A stretch of DNA of 64,000 nt from Zonotrichia leucophrys gambelii (lineage: Eukaryota; Chordata; Aves; Passeriformes; Passerellidae), in assembly GCF_028769735.1 (NCBI RefSeq), contig NC_088175.1:5580001-5644000 (forward strand), in the 5' to 3' direction. This document shows positions 14,101 to 29,100 of this stretch, in pieces. Numbering within the stretch: the stretch's first letter is position 1; every line of letters starts with the position of its first letter. Position numbers and translations under genes: made by a program. The notes below the pieces were generated by a model, which did no database searches, was not told the DNA's origin, and was given only the letters and a program-made list of their open reading frames with translations.

Positions 14101-17100
14101 TTCTATTTTGTTTTCAATATTTTCCCTTTTTAAGCTTTTGTTTTGTTTTGTTTTAACATAGGCTAGGCAATTGCAGTGGTTTACACAACAAACCAGAAAA
14201 AAAATACCAGAATGGCTCTCTAACAATGTAAAATATCTCCCCCCACTTTTTAATTATACCACCTCACTTCACAAGTTTAAAGGCACAGAACAGAAGCTAC
14301 TGTCATTTCTGCTTTAATGGGGAGAGTCTGTATTTCTTACCTGTAAATGAAGTATTTTAGATTCATTATTCCGCAGCATTTCCTTCTGTCTTTCAATTTC
14401 TATTTCAAAGCTACAAATCTGATTATGTAAAGTTTGTATACTCTTGTTCTTTTCCAAACTTTCATTCTGGAGCAAGGCCACCTGGAAAAAATTCTACAAT
14501 TACTCCTGCCAAAGTTTATCAAAATACTAAAATAGCTACATTATTTTAAAACTATCTTAAACACATGAAAGGGATAAGATCCTAATAAAATCTCTCTCCA
14601 TGTATTGCAAATAAATAAATAAAACCCAACCTTCTGACAGCTATTTTTGCACTTCCAATGTATGACATTGGTACAACTTTGGCTTAAGAAAGTGCAGATG
14701 GGACACAAAACCAGGAAAGAATTTGTGTCTAAATGTAACATTTTCTTTATTCACTTGTTGTTTAATGGCTTGGTTTCCTGGTTTCCACACCAACTGACTT
14801 GGGAGTTGCTTGGAGTTTGGAAGAAACAGCTTAATTCACTCTGAATTGGTGTTAAGAACTCGAGCCCTGCACAGAAGGGACACCAGAGACAAGCTGAGCT
14901 GGCTGGATCAGGGAACACTAATCTTCTTCACCTACTCCAATCTGTCCTCACCTATAGCAAACTTAAGAAAAAACATCTGCATGGGACTGACTTGGCTTAA
15001 AAGAATGTGATGGCGATGAAAACTCTTGAAATGAATGAATATAGAAGGGATCCATGCATTTGAAGGACAATTCAATGGTGCCTACTAGTAGAAAAGACCA
15101 AAGAACTACAGGCTGTGGATTACATTCTCTCTCTGTACTGACATTTTATGAATTTATTCATTAGTGACTCATTCTGTTTTTAAAACATGAGCCTTGTTAA
15201 AAGAATATCAGTTATTATATATCTCCTTGGGGATGAAAGTAATACAGTAAATATTTTCTGTCATACTGCTTAGTGCTTGTTCATTAATGTGGTTTGGAGA
15301 AGGGGGCTGCTTGGTGGTGGTGCATTGTTTTTTTGAGAAATGCAGTTTTCCCCCAGGCAAGATCATTCTGCAGCAAAAATGCAGAAAACAAACACTTGGC
15401 ACAAGATGATGTTTGGACATGCCCTGACTATTCCACAGATAGATCTTCAAATGGATATGACAGAGCACCGGTTCAGACCCAAAAAAGTCTTGATGAATGT
15501 TTCACATCAAGACTAATTACTTGGATGTTTCATGGTCTAAAAAAATCTACTCCTGGCCTCTATTACAGCCGCTAGTTTGAGGTTAAGCTACCTTCACCTC
15601 TGATGTGGGTGCCACTGTAGAATTCCATCCCCCTAACTGCCCTCTAATCTGACACCATCACCAAATCCCTTATGTGTCACTGCATTCCTAGCAGAACTCA
15701 GCCTGTTTGAAAAGGTAATTCGTCTCAAATCTCTGAACCTAAACTAGACAAAGGACTGTCAAAGTCCACAGGCAGTCAGCAAGTTCTTCAGGTGGGGCCC
15801 AAAAATACAGAGATATCATAATATATGTGTGGGTATCTACTTTTCAATATAGTACAATGCAGTACCTGTGCACACACACACACAGGTTGGTTCTGCACTT
15901 TATCCATGGAAAAACTGGCAAATAAACTCAACAGAAATGGACAAAGCTAAGTTTGTCAGTGCAGAGAGAGAAGCAATACTGAGACTGAAGGAATGCCTAG
16001 GTACCAGAAAAAAATTAAATTTAAACCAGTACCTCTGTCTCCCAGATATTTAAGATCTGCTGGGTGGACACTTAATTTTTTTGCATCCTCCATTTCCGTA
16101 ATGAATCAGAGTTTTTTAGTTAATTGTGATCTTTACATTTCCCTTTTCTCACTGTTTCCTCCCCAGGCCTCCCAATCACAAGGCAGTTATGGGCTGGGTC
16201 ACTAAGCATTACATTTCCATTTTTGTACAAGTTATAAAACGTGGGCCTGTTTTGTACTGAGATTTTTCCACGCAGCTTTACAGAATACAAGAAAGGCAGA
16301 ATTATGTCCTGCAGTCCTTAATCAGACAGAACTGTCATTGCTAAGTCAGCAATTGTAGTTTGGCTGTGATTTGTGAATAATAAAAAAAAAAATTAACACT
16401 AAATAGTTTCCTAACTATTGTTTCAACATAAGTCTTTGGAACTTCAGTTTAAAAAAGGGAGAAGGAAACACAGCATCTAATTACAAATTGCATCAGCTTC
16501 CTTTACTTAGCTGGCATATTTGAAATATTCCTAGGAAAAAGCATGCTCTTATTCAGCAATTTTGCAAATTAGGCTGTTGCTTATTGTTGCTTACTAAAGA
16601 AGAATGGAAAAAACCATATGCCACAAGAAACTGTATTCAAACAGGTTCCATACTTAAGTCTCATATAAAAAAAAACAAAACAGTTTATACCAGTTTTCTG
16701 TAAGAATGTGATGAAGCCACAAAATTACTTTCAACTAATTATTTCCAACATTACAAAACTGTGGGAGTTCAGTCTGCAATTCTACATCATCACAGAGGGG
16801 AAAAAAGTGCTGAATTTTAATTCCCCCCACAAAGTTTTGATTCAAGATTTTACATCTGACCTTCTCTCACTACTCTTTGCCAGCAGCACCATTCAATACC
16901 AAACTCCTAACTTAGCACAAGCTTTGCCTGAAAGTCTGAAGTCTGAAGACTTCCAGTTTGCCTGCTCCACGTGCACTGCTAAAGAATGTGGTGACTGGGA
17001 GGAGAGAACCCCTCCACAGAGACAACCCCAAATGAAATCTTGACCCTATACAAACTAAGAAGACTCCACTGGCTTCAGCAGGGCTAAGATTTCTGAGATA

Positions 17101-20100
17101 ACCATCAGATAATTTGACTTGGCACTGCTGTTCTTCAGTGCATTGATTAATTTTTTCCTCAAAGAAGAGCACAGCAATGAAGTTACAAATCATTTTGTTA
17201 CCCTTCCCTAGAATAAAGTCACTGACATATGACATGTGGTTAGCTATTCTGGTAACTTGGCACTGGCTTGGGATTTCCAGTGATTCAACTCTTTATTATG
17301 AATAGGAAGAAGTCTATAAAGCAGGAAGTAAAAAGAAAAAAAAAATGGACATATGATGATAAGCAGTTTTGTCCTAAATGAAAGTTGAAACAAAAGTCGA
17401 GCATAAAACAGTAGTGAAGTGTATCATCTCTAATGTCCGTAAGAGACAAACATAGAACTGCTGGGCATTTTTTAAATGACAAAGCACCTCTCAGGACATT
17501 GAGAAAAGGCAGAACATGATCTATTCTGCAAGTCACAGGGAAAGTGGGTTTTTTCCTATGATGTGAAATAAATTGTATAATTTTCAGACTAATGAAAAAT
17601 GAACTAAGGATATGAATCTGTATCTCCCAAAACTGAAAAATGTAAATTCCTACATTGACAAAGTTTCAGAGGCAAAAGCAAACTTAAGTAATGTTATGGA
17701 TCCTCAAACTAAGACCTGCTTATAATTGTATCTAAAAAAATCTGTATTAGAACTCTGCCAGGTTCAATGGCTTCTTTAAGAGGCTTCAAGTTCAAAACCA
17801 AGCAGTTCAGGAACAACCATGCAGAGGGCAAAAAACATATTACACTGTTCCAGTTAATTGTCTGCTTTAAAACTACAATTCCTGCAACTGCATGACCTTG
17901 CTGGAGACCCAGGCAGAAGAGATCTCTGTAGGCCAAGAAGGGCATGTGCTTTTTAGACAGAGTTTGCTTGTGATCTGCTCTGAGATGACAGAAATCATAT
18001 CTCAAGTGCCACTGAGCTTACACTGGAATTGCTACTTGTGAACTCATTTGAGAAAAGTCTGAAGGGGGCTTCTCACTCTTGTGCATGCATTTGTAGAATA
18101 CTTTGGTAATTCTGGGATCTTCTTTCCCTTCAAAATACAGAAACATCAGTTTGATGCCTACGTAAGACTTTGTCTAAAGGATTTAAGAAAACAGCAATTT
18201 GTTCTGAAATTTTGCATTTTTTAAATCAAAGGCTTGAATTTTATTTGCAGAACATGTGGTTAAGTCATTCAAGCTTATTCACAAGATCATAGCTGATACA
18301 ACTCCCAGCATCTCCCAAATCCCAAACAATTTAAAACCTGGAGTCCCAAGGAAACACTGCAACATGAACTTCATGCTGGTCTAGCACTAAAGCAGACATC
18401 ATCATGCCCATGAGTTACAATATATTTAATTTAATTAACCTGTGCAGGTCTTTAAGTTTGGAGAGCAAGAACAAAAATAAATAAAATAAATAACCAGTTT
18501 ATTACACACTTCTGAAGTTATGTCAGGAAAAATGATGAGGTAGCAAAGATACAGCTCACAGTGCTGCCATGGCTTTCTGAACTCTCTGTTCTGTAAGAAG
18601 GCAGCTCAGTGAGGAAATATAACACTGGACTGTTTATTTATCTGAAGGAAGTGTTTTAATTAAGTTATCAATGAGGAAAATTGTCCATGGAGTTGCGAAG
18701 CCAAGTTTCTCACAGCATTTTATTATATAACAAAGGCACAAAGATATGCTAAATGGCTTGATAGCTTTTGAAGCCTACTAGTGCTTTAGCTGTAATGTTG
18801 AACAGCTGTAAAACAGAAAAAAGCGCTTCTTCCAGTACTTCTGTATGATTTAAAGAAGTCAATGAAAATTAGAAGTGAGTAGAAGATATACCTTATTTTC
18901 TAGAGCATTGCTCCACTCTTTCAATAAGTTAACATGCTGCACTGCTGAGCTGGCTTCATGTGCTTTAATTTGTTGGTTTGTTCCCTGTGACAACAAAGAA
19001 TTTATACATTTTAGCCAATTCCACTTCTTTTAAACCTACAAAAAAAGAGTATATAAAGACATCGAACCAACACTACATATTTTGGTTCACAGGTGCTTGT
19101 TGCAGAACTGTAGAGAGGAGGGAAATCTACTTGGGAATTCACAAAAATCAGGAATACATTTAATATAGCAAGTGTTTTATACAACTGCTATGTATCTCCA
19201 TCCAGTGTGCTTGATAACTCAGAAACAATAAAGATGAACAAGATTTACAAAATGAGTTGTATTTTAGAGCCTTTTGTGTAGCTTAGAACTAAACAAAGCA
19301 CAGTAAAACCCTTGAGTCACATAAACTCTTCCAATTCCACTGACTGTAATTTAAAACTTCCGTTCCATTTCATGAACAGCTTCATAAGCATTACATTTTC
19401 CTTCAGCTGAATATTAAAGACAAATATTTAAGATAAATTAATCACTGGAAACTGCCAGCTTTATAAACTACACTGAGAGTTATTACAATGCCTATTTTGT
19501 CACGTTAAGATGTTACCATGATTGTGCTGTGATACTCAGATACGCTGCCTCTGCACAACCTATAAGTGCTGTTACAAATAATCACTATATAGTTTACAGA
19601 ACACACATAGATTATATACAGAGTACATAAGATGCAGACCACATTACTTACTTCATTTGCATTGTGCTGCTTACACCTACTTCAGTAAGTGCTTTGCAAG
19701 GCAGAGAATATTAGCTCTGATGGTAGATAGTGCTGCAAAGCAACTGAAAGGGTTTCAATGATCCTCAAGGTATGTACTCTATATAAAGTACTAAAAATAT
19801 ATATGTGGATATATGTACATATATGCACACATATACATACATAAAATGAATGGCAATACGTACAACATAACAGTGGGCAGGCTTACAGCATTGATCAGTT
19901 CTACCTCTAAGAGCATTACTGTTAACACTTGAAAAGATGAATGCTCATTATTTAAGAACCTGGAAATACCTGCAGGATATCATCTATAGAGATGTGTTGC
20001 TCCTCAGTGAGTCCTTGTCCTTTTAAATAGCCATGGGCTAACAAAGGAATCATTCTATCAGATAAACGCCATTTCTTCCTGTCAGCGGTTTCTGACACGT

Positions 20101-23100
20101 CCTGACTAATATTTTCATTACATAAGCATCCCAATTCCCCAGGATTTATGGTAAGGGAAGCAGAATATTGGAAGAAACTGGAATACTACTACTGAAACTG
20201 AACTCTCAGGTTTTACTTTATTTTTTTAATATTGCAGGGATTGCCAGGATTAAAACCTAAAACTTTTCTTAAAAAATGAATTTCATGCTTTGATTATACA
20301 CCTGTGTGCACACAGACATATTAATGCACATAAAAATACATGTTTTAAGTGTGCTAACCTACATGTAACCTCAATTAAAAATATTAAGACACACAAATGA
20401 GAGAAAATATAAACATACTTAGTTGAAGAAAATGCTTTCATAGAAACAACTGAAGTTACCAGTCTATTATCTGAAGAACTAAAGAGACTTTCCTCTTATC
20501 CTCAGTTAACAAGTTCTTCAAATGGTTCATATTCCTATTTCAACAAGATACACCTAACAACTGAACTCACAAACCACTGCAGGAATGTGTGGGCTTTTCA
20601 TGTTGATTATTTTAAAATGCAAAATCAAACATCTCCTGTATAATCATTTGGTGCAACTGGATGATTTTCTTAACTGAAACTAGAGAAGTCCAGAACTTTC
20701 ATGTCAAAGAATTAGGTTCTATTTGCAGACTTTCATCAATTGGGAAGTATAATTGTTATATACTGACCTGAAAAGTGCAGCCATAACGCTTAAAACTACA
20801 GGTACTTGGGGCATTAATACATTCTGACAAATGTGCATTCAACTGCAATAGGAAAAAAATGTGAGTTTTGGCAAAAAGACTTTTGCATGATAACATAAAG
20901 GGCAGAGGTTATCAGGTTTGTATTGTGTGCCATTTGCAGAACATACAACACACATGTGTATATTTTCTCCAGTCTGATCTCAAGTGCTAATTCTGTATAT
21001 ACACATATGTAAACCACACACACATGCCATACAGTATACAGTGTGATACATTTAATATACAGTGAAACTTCTACCAAAGACTATTTCAATGGGCAACCCA
21101 ATTTAAGAACATACTCTATAATTATTTGATTTCATTTGACTTTAGTGAATGGCTCATCTTTTCTCAAAAAATGAAATTTTTTTTTTACTGGTGCTCTGAG
21201 CAAGTCTTAAGATCAGTTTCACTGTAGTAAAGTACGTTTTTTTCTGATCCTGATTTCACGAGGAACCAACTTTTCAAAACATAACATGCAATTCTCCGTG
21301 CCTAAATTTAACAGTTAAATTACACAAAAAAGACTAAACAAGTACTGCATGAAACAGACAAAGAGTTTTAGAATAGGTACTGTTAAGTAACTTCTATAAA
21401 AATGCAGTACACGGGATTAAAACTGATTAGTAAAATGCCTGCATTTTTCACAGATTGAGATTTAGTCCAACATCTTGGATTATTACAAGCACAGACCACT
21501 TTTGATTTAAAAGTAAACCAATTCACAGAAGCATGTACATATACATGGACAGCAGCAGCACAGACGGCAGCAGCTGGATGCAAACTGCCTAAAAGTTGGA
21601 GCAGAGAGACATTTTTGGAAAGGACAGCCTAACAAACACTCTCCTTTCAAAAACACAGTCTGCAGTTTGTATTTCCCACAAAGCAGACAGGAGCCAGAGC
21701 TTGGCTCCTCAGCTGGCATCACTCTTTTGGGCTGCAGAATCTCATCTGAAATTCCCACACCTTAAGCCCCACAGGACTCAGCTCATCCACCTCCCTGGAA
21801 AGAAGTGGTGAATCAACACTGCTCTCATTGTGTAGCACTGGAACAGACAAGAGAGTCTGTAAAATCTCTTACTGAGATGCCATCAGTCACTCATCTCTGA
21901 TTCACAACTATTGCATTCTAAACGCTACCTGTAGAAATTCACAGTATCATTTCAAAAGACATGTAGTGGAGAAAAAAAATGAAGTAAGAAAGGGATATGT
22001 GGTCTAACAGGTTTTACAAGAATGCCACTTTTTTCAGCTTCTGAAAACCAGAAGTCTGCCAAGGAGTTATGAATTAAACATGAAAATTGCCTTTTATTCT
22101 ACAGTAACATATCCACTTGTACACTACAAAATTTTCTCAAACTGTTAGGCAGGCATTTTCCCATTTTCTGCATTAGACTTCTTGTCCCTAATCATGCAAC
22201 CAAGAAATACATACATTTTCACAGTATTAAGAAAAAAAAATAAGCAACATACAGCAACAGATGATGCAGGGCAAAGGGCTGTTTAAAGTTCTGTTCCTAG
22301 CCATGGTTTCAAACCCCATTCTAACTCTGTGTGTAACAACCCAGCCTTTAATGGTGCAGCCCTCACAAGCACTCAGACACACCTCTTCTGAAAGAACTGC
22401 TGAAATCAGGCTTTAAGAATAAGCCAAAGTGCTCCAGAACCAGGATCTAATCTTGGCAGTAAGCACTGGTAGGGTTGGCCAGTATAAGTATCTTCTCTTT
22501 TCTTAACAGCTCGATTTCTCTTAATAAATACAATATCTATCATATATTTTGTATTTCATTATCTTGGAGGAAAAGACTGCATTAAACTTTGGCAGGAGTC
22601 TTATGTGCCTTCTGCACTCTGCCACAATTAATAATTTACAAGTGCAACTAAAAAATGGTATGAATCCAGCTTGGGAAGTAAGTAGCAGAGGAAAGAGAAA
22701 AGCTCATCCTCAGATCAGAAACTTCAGTTTCCTTAAAAGAGGCTTACTGAGTGATGAAGACTCCAGTAAGTTCTTCTCTATCCTTGGCAAGTAAATTCTA
22801 CTTTAAGGGAAAAATTAAGTACCTCAATTTTGACAGATGCTACTTTTATCTTTTCATGTACAAGAACATGGATCTCTTCAAAGTCAGGCTTAAGTTTTTT
22901 TTCATCTACATACTAATTACTGGAAGCTTCAACACATCAGGAGAAATTTTATGCATTGTTGCATCAGCTGTTAGTGTGTTGTACTCAACCTTAATCTTAC
23001 ACCATTTCTCTAAGTATCAGTTACTATTTCCTCCCTAAAATTTAATAGATTTAATAGCAATTTAAGTTTTTCCATGAAATTACACATCTGTATGATTTTT

Positions 23101-26100
23101 GTAGTCTTTACTAACTCTTGTCAATGTGGACTGAATTTTAATTGTGTATTTCTATTTTAATATAAGCTAACTACCCCAAGATGCTGCTCTGTGGTGCTGA
23201 AAGGAGGGAAGGGCAGGGGGAGAGCTAGTAAAAACAAAAGCAAGGAGGACATGCGCTAATCTTGGACAAGCCAAGTGTAATAATGACTCAAAATAAAGAA
23301 ATTGTTTCTTTTTAAATAGTTTTTCAAGAAATCATTAAAAATATTTGAGTGTTATCACACTTAACTGTGTGGTAGAAAAAGCTTTTCCTTAGATCTCACA
23401 TTTTAACAAGGAAATGGCTTCTGGCAAAATTCTTGCGAGATCTTACTAAAGGCATTATTTAATTTTTCAGCACAACACTGGACATGACTTCTTACCTCGC
23501 TCCTCATGAGTGTTTTAACACTACATTTATGAGGACATGAAACCATGACACATGGGCAGTCTGTATCTTCATGTTTCTACAGAGGAAAAAAGCAAACAAA
23601 CCACAAATCAGACCTTACTCTTTAATTAAGAGAGAACTTACCTGCAAAGAAAAGCATCCTACAATAATTAAAAATCCCACAAGATTTTTTCAATGTTATT
23701 CCCAGTTGCACAGTTACAGAACTGCAATTGCTCAAACATCATTTTATACTTTTGATCGAGGTGTTGATATCTTGAAGCAAAACCAAGGGTTTCCTTTTGT
23801 TCCCCCACGCAAAGCACATCTATTTGCTTACCATTTTATTGGTTTTACTTCATACAATGAAATAGCAGTCAAAGTAAAGTTTTAATCCCCAACAATTACT
23901 CACAAAATTGGGCATCTTTAAGAGAAAACAGAACCAGTCGAGATGTCCTTTCTAGTGAGGATATATACTGCATGGAAAAGTTCATTAGAAATGTACACTG
24001 TCCACTCTTAGGGATTCTCTTTCCTACGTATGGATATTCCCTTCTAATTTTTTTCCAATTTTGATTCCCAAATACCTGATATTAAGATTCACTGTTACAC
24101 ATTATAATGCTGGGCAGGGATTTTAACCTGAATCCAGATGACAAGTTATCTCAGCATAGCTGTCAAACCCTACCACTCCAGCAAGGGAGAAAGTCAGGCC
24201 CAAGATAACTGAATTTACATTTCCTCTCTGTCTTCTCAACAAAATGAAAAATCTGTTTCTCGTCAAGTGACACGTCCCATTCAACTTGAAACACACTGCT
24301 TCATTTCTGGTACTTGAGAAAAGCAAAGGAAACAAAGCTCGAGATTTATAAGCCTGGTAGAAAGGGAAGAACAAATTGCATGCCCTTTTTGCCCAGTAAC
24401 CAGGTCTATTTTTTGAAACAAGACCGAGAAGTAAAGGAGAACTGATCTCCAAGATGTGAAAGGCCTTGGTCAGAATTCTGGCACAAATCTGGCACTGTCT
24501 GAAGTTGTCTGTCTCCTCCTTTTAGAGCAGGCCATCAGATGCTGTCCTGAGCCATCTACCCTGCCATGCTCCCCATTCACACTCACTCACTGGGGCTGTG
24601 GCACAGTTCCAGTGACAGGGACCAGGGAACCCTCAGCTCAGCCAAAAGCTGGGACAGCTCCTGAGCCACCTTCAGTCCATCCCCACCAGGGTACCCAGGC
24701 AGGAGCAGTGCCAGCCCCTCTCCTCAGAGCAGCCTGCCAGGGTGACAGCCATGCTTTTCTGACAAGAGGAGCTCCAAAGCACCACCCCTGCTCAGAGTCT
24801 AGAGCTGGACCTGGGCCTCTCATTCTGAACACACCTGGAATTGTGCTGAAGGAGACATCTCACACAACCACATGGCTTTAGGAGCCTAAGGACACAAGTC
24901 CTTATATATTTATCAACTACAAACCCAGACAAGTAATACTCCTGTCTAATGTTCATTCCCTAATTTCAATTCCCTAACTCTGTTCCTAACCTACCCAAAC
25001 CATCTGACAAAGGCTGTGACACTGAGTCTTGGTTCATGATAAGAAGGCAACATGCAACTTCTCAGCATTCTCTCCTGGTTTCCTCCTTGCTCCACATCCC
25101 AGTGTCCGCCCACTGAAGCCACAGCAAACCTTTCCAGAGACTTCATGTGATACCAGAGCAACCCCAGTCCAGCGGCAGAACTCTCTCCCTCCCAGTCTCA
25201 ATTCATCTAGTTGAGCACATAAAGCCAAATACCAAATCCAGCACAAACCACAGGTGACAGCACATGCAGGGCTCCCAGCACAGGTGAGGGCAGGGTAGGA
25301 TTTTAGCACAGCTCTCAGAAGAGCCAGGGCCACATGAGGAACATGTCTGGCTCCAGAGCAGTGACAGGGAGCAAGGGACCATGCCTGGGGTCATCCCCAG
25401 TATTATCCCAGGCAGCTCAGCTGTGTTTCAGACCATGGGGCAGAGCCCAGATTGTCCTTGCAGGGTCTGGTTTATGGGCAGGGTTTCAGGGAGGAGCCCA
25501 GGCACAAAACAGTGCTGTCCTTCCAGATCCCTGTCACACTACTGCTGTCTAAATATCAGTGTTACAGGACAAGCACTTCCAAGCAGCTTTGTGGATTACA
25601 CACAGAAAAATACAGTAATCCAGGAGCATTTCATACTACTGATTTCCATTTTAACAATGCACCATCTTTATCTGTCAGGAGGAGGTAGAGGATGGAAAAG
25701 GTAGGTTTGTGACAAAAAGAAACCCTGAATTTTTAGATGTTTTGAACAAAGGACATTAGGAAACAAAGTCACCGAGTGAGCATGCAGGCAAGAAAAATGC
25801 AATCTAAAAAAGCTTTCTACTAACATTGTTAACTTGTTGGAGTCTGCCTCCAACCACGGGGATTTCCTACCCCACCAGTCACGGGATTCTATGAAGACAT
25901 GAACCACATGCTCTCCAGTAAAATTTTTTGTTTCCATTTGCATACCTTTTTTCTCAGTCTGCTCCCCCTACCTCCGTTTTCAGTTCAAGTCACTGAGGCC
26001 AGCCTCAGTCATTATTATATTAGAGAAAATTCTAGGCTACAGAACCCAGAGATGAACTCAAGTTCATCTCTAAAAATCCAGTTTTGTCAACGGGGTGACA

Positions 26101-29100
26101 AAACTCAAACAAGAAGTAAAAAGAAACCTTACAGTACCTAAAGGGGCCTACAGAAAGCCAGTGAGGGACTTTTTTTATGGAGGCATGTAGAGATAGGACA
26201 AGGGAGAAGGGCTTTAAGCTGATAGAGGGCAGATTTAAATTAGATACTAGGAGGTTCTAGACTGTGAGTGTGGTGAGGCACTGGAACAGATTTTTCAGAG
26301 AAATAGTGAATGCTTAGTCCCTGGAAGCATTCAAGGCCATGTTGGATGTGGTTTTGAGCAACCTGGTTGAGTGGAAGCTCTCCCTGCCCACAGCAGAAGA
26401 GTTGGAACAAGAATGATCTTTAAGGTCCCTTCCAAGCCAAACCATTCTGTGATTGTAAGATTCAAACATACAGTGTCATTAAGCTTCTCATTCTCATTAC
26501 TAAAGTATAGTGAGATAACATTTTATCAGGCCACAACAAAGAAGTCCATCTGCATTTCTATAACCACTGAACTTTTAAAAATCTAGGAAAAAGCCCCAAA
26601 AATATCAGCCAATCCAGTTTGCAAAACATAGTTAAAACTCACTGATTTTGTCTGTTAAGACACCACACATTTTTTAGCATCACTTTTTGCCTCATGCCAA
26701 TCCCCAGCTAATCATAACTCTGGGAGAATAGCACCCCTAATCTACCTAAATACACTTCACCTCTGTATCAGAATGTACAAGAATAAATACAGGGCAGACC
26801 TAATTTTTTCTGTGTATTTTCATGCCTCAACCACCTTATTCTAGGTAAGGCCTATGCCTTTTTGTAACAACATCTCCAAGCAAAGAACATTTCTCATCAT
26901 TGTCAGACTTCCCCTAATAAAAAACACACAAGATCACAAATGACAATAAAATTTCATCACTCTTACTGTAGTAAGAAGGTGTGAGATCCAAAACCATCAA
27001 AATACAGAAAGTAGACAGAATTTTAAAAAGAATATTAAACTCATACCAAGATAGATTCAGCATAATATCTTTCCACGTGAAATAACACAAACACAGTCAA
27101 GTTAAAATTCTATGTGTAATGTAAGCATGACTTTCTCAATCTCTGCTCTGTAATTCTAACCCTCAATATGCTGCCTATCAGACAAGCTACTCTGATGCCA
27201 AGAACAGCAGTAACTCATCCTAGGCCTGTCATGTACCACTGCTGGTTATGCCAAGGTACAATTTGTTTTTACATTCTTTCCTTCCTCTCATAAGACAGAA
27301 CTGGTTTTACATTCTTCCCTTCCTCCCATAACAGATCACACAGTACCCAAGAAGGATTACCCAGAAGATGCTATTTTTCCAGTCAATTGCAATGCTTCTG
27401 CTTTTCTTGCACAATATTTGGTTGTTATTATAGTAGTTGCATTTATTATCTAAATTGTAAAAAAATCTAAAAAGCACAGCAAAATTAATTTCAGTATCAA
27501 TCCCAGGCAATGGACCTGAACTTTTTAAAATGCAGTATCTGAACATCAGAATAAAGAAAATATTTCCTATTCAATGCACTTTTTTTTCCTCTGGAAAAAG
27601 ACATGTTTTGAAAGTCAGTCTATTTTCTTTTTTGAATTATTAATTCTGGCTGAGGGGCCAAAGTTCTTTTGCCAGCTACAGAGAAGGACAAGAAGAGTTG
27701 TTATTATTCTACATTAATGTAGTGAATCTTGATGTATATACAAGAAAATACTGCACCTGCAACATAATCATTGGGACTTGGCTTTTACAGTATTTACAGG
27801 TTGTCTCCCGGTATTTACAGGTCTTCTCTACATGGTCTGGCAAATCTTTTCTCAGTATTTTTTCTTTGCAATCAGCACGAGGACATGGGAGTTCTTCAAA
27901 CTGACAGTCAGTCCTCAAATGCATCTGAAAGATTTAAAAAAAAAGTCAATCCAATTAAGTTTTGTGCACATCTTCCATCCTTTGAAGACATCCAACATTC
28001 AATAACTTCAGAACCAAAGTAAGGAGAGTTATTTTGTGAACTGCAGCACACAAGAGCAAACACTGACAAATCTACTCAGGAATACATTTCTGACTGTACA
28101 GTCCCTTTACCTGGACAGCTGATTTCGCTGCATTACAGATGTACGTGAGCAGCTTCTACATGAAAAGCATTCTAACACAGTACAAAATTCTACACAGGCT
28201 ATTTAAAGAAAAAGTAAGCACTCTTTTTAAAGGTATATTATTCCACATAAACACAGATGCTGCTTTAAGTTGTTTAGGTACCTGAGCTTGCTCACTCAAA
28301 GCAAGAATCTACTCATCTCACTGCAAACTGCTGTGCAGCCACACCACACAACTGCTGAATTGCTGAATTACTGCTATCTCATGCCTTCACCAAAACTGCT
28401 ACAGCTTATTTTGCACAACTCTGGAGAAGCCAAACGTTTAATTTCACACATAAACACCACATGAGAGGATTAAGATAAATAAAACACACCAAAATAGAAA
28501 TCAAATTTCTCACATTTGTCAAGTACACATTAAGATTCTTTACTATTCTGTTTCTCCTTCCAGTTCTCATTTGGTTCATACATCAGTATTTCCAGGCTTT
28601 AGTGCCAGACAATCACATTATTTTTTATAATTCCTTACAGTTCATAAAAAAGCTGAGTTTTAAAACAATTTAAATCTATTGTAACATTTCTAAATCACAT
28701 TAACCACCAGTGAAAATAAGTTAAGAAACTGGCTGTGATTTTAATTTGTAAGAATTTTTTCATCAGTCTTTACCTCAAAAGAAAGCTTATGACTGTTAGA
28801 TTAACCTACCAGTAATTGACCCAAAGACAGCTGTTCCTTACAGCCCTTGTTTTCATTTCTGCAGTATATCTGAAGGGCAAGTAGTTCTCTCCTGCAACAA
28901 TTATCTTTAAATACCTGAAAAATCAAAATAACTTTATTTTAGAAACCGAAAACCACTCAAGGATATGCAAGTTCAAATAAAGTAGAAGCCATGCAATTCA
29001 GCTACAGCAGTGTCATTCAGTTCTAGCTTCATGTGCCAGAAATAAAATCCTGCTATTCAATTCTTCTAGAATGTGCACAACACTGAGGTTCCTCCACTGT

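Larger units (their letters stand above)
14482..20767 (-). other. TRAF3: TRAF3 introns 7 (14482-18891) and 6 (18985-20767)
   Basis: AT-rich intronic sequence with a short CA run near 15873-15885 and a TA-rich microsatellite near 19794-19852. The exon-like ORF at 19952-20185 is listed separately. Nothing else is recognised. Confidence 0.85.

Noticed and set aside
24456..24881. A 141-codon plus-strand ORF in a GC-richer intron stretch
   Set aside because: No known domain, Pro/Ala/Thr-rich as expected for chance frames in such DNA, and no splice sites or conserved motif seen.
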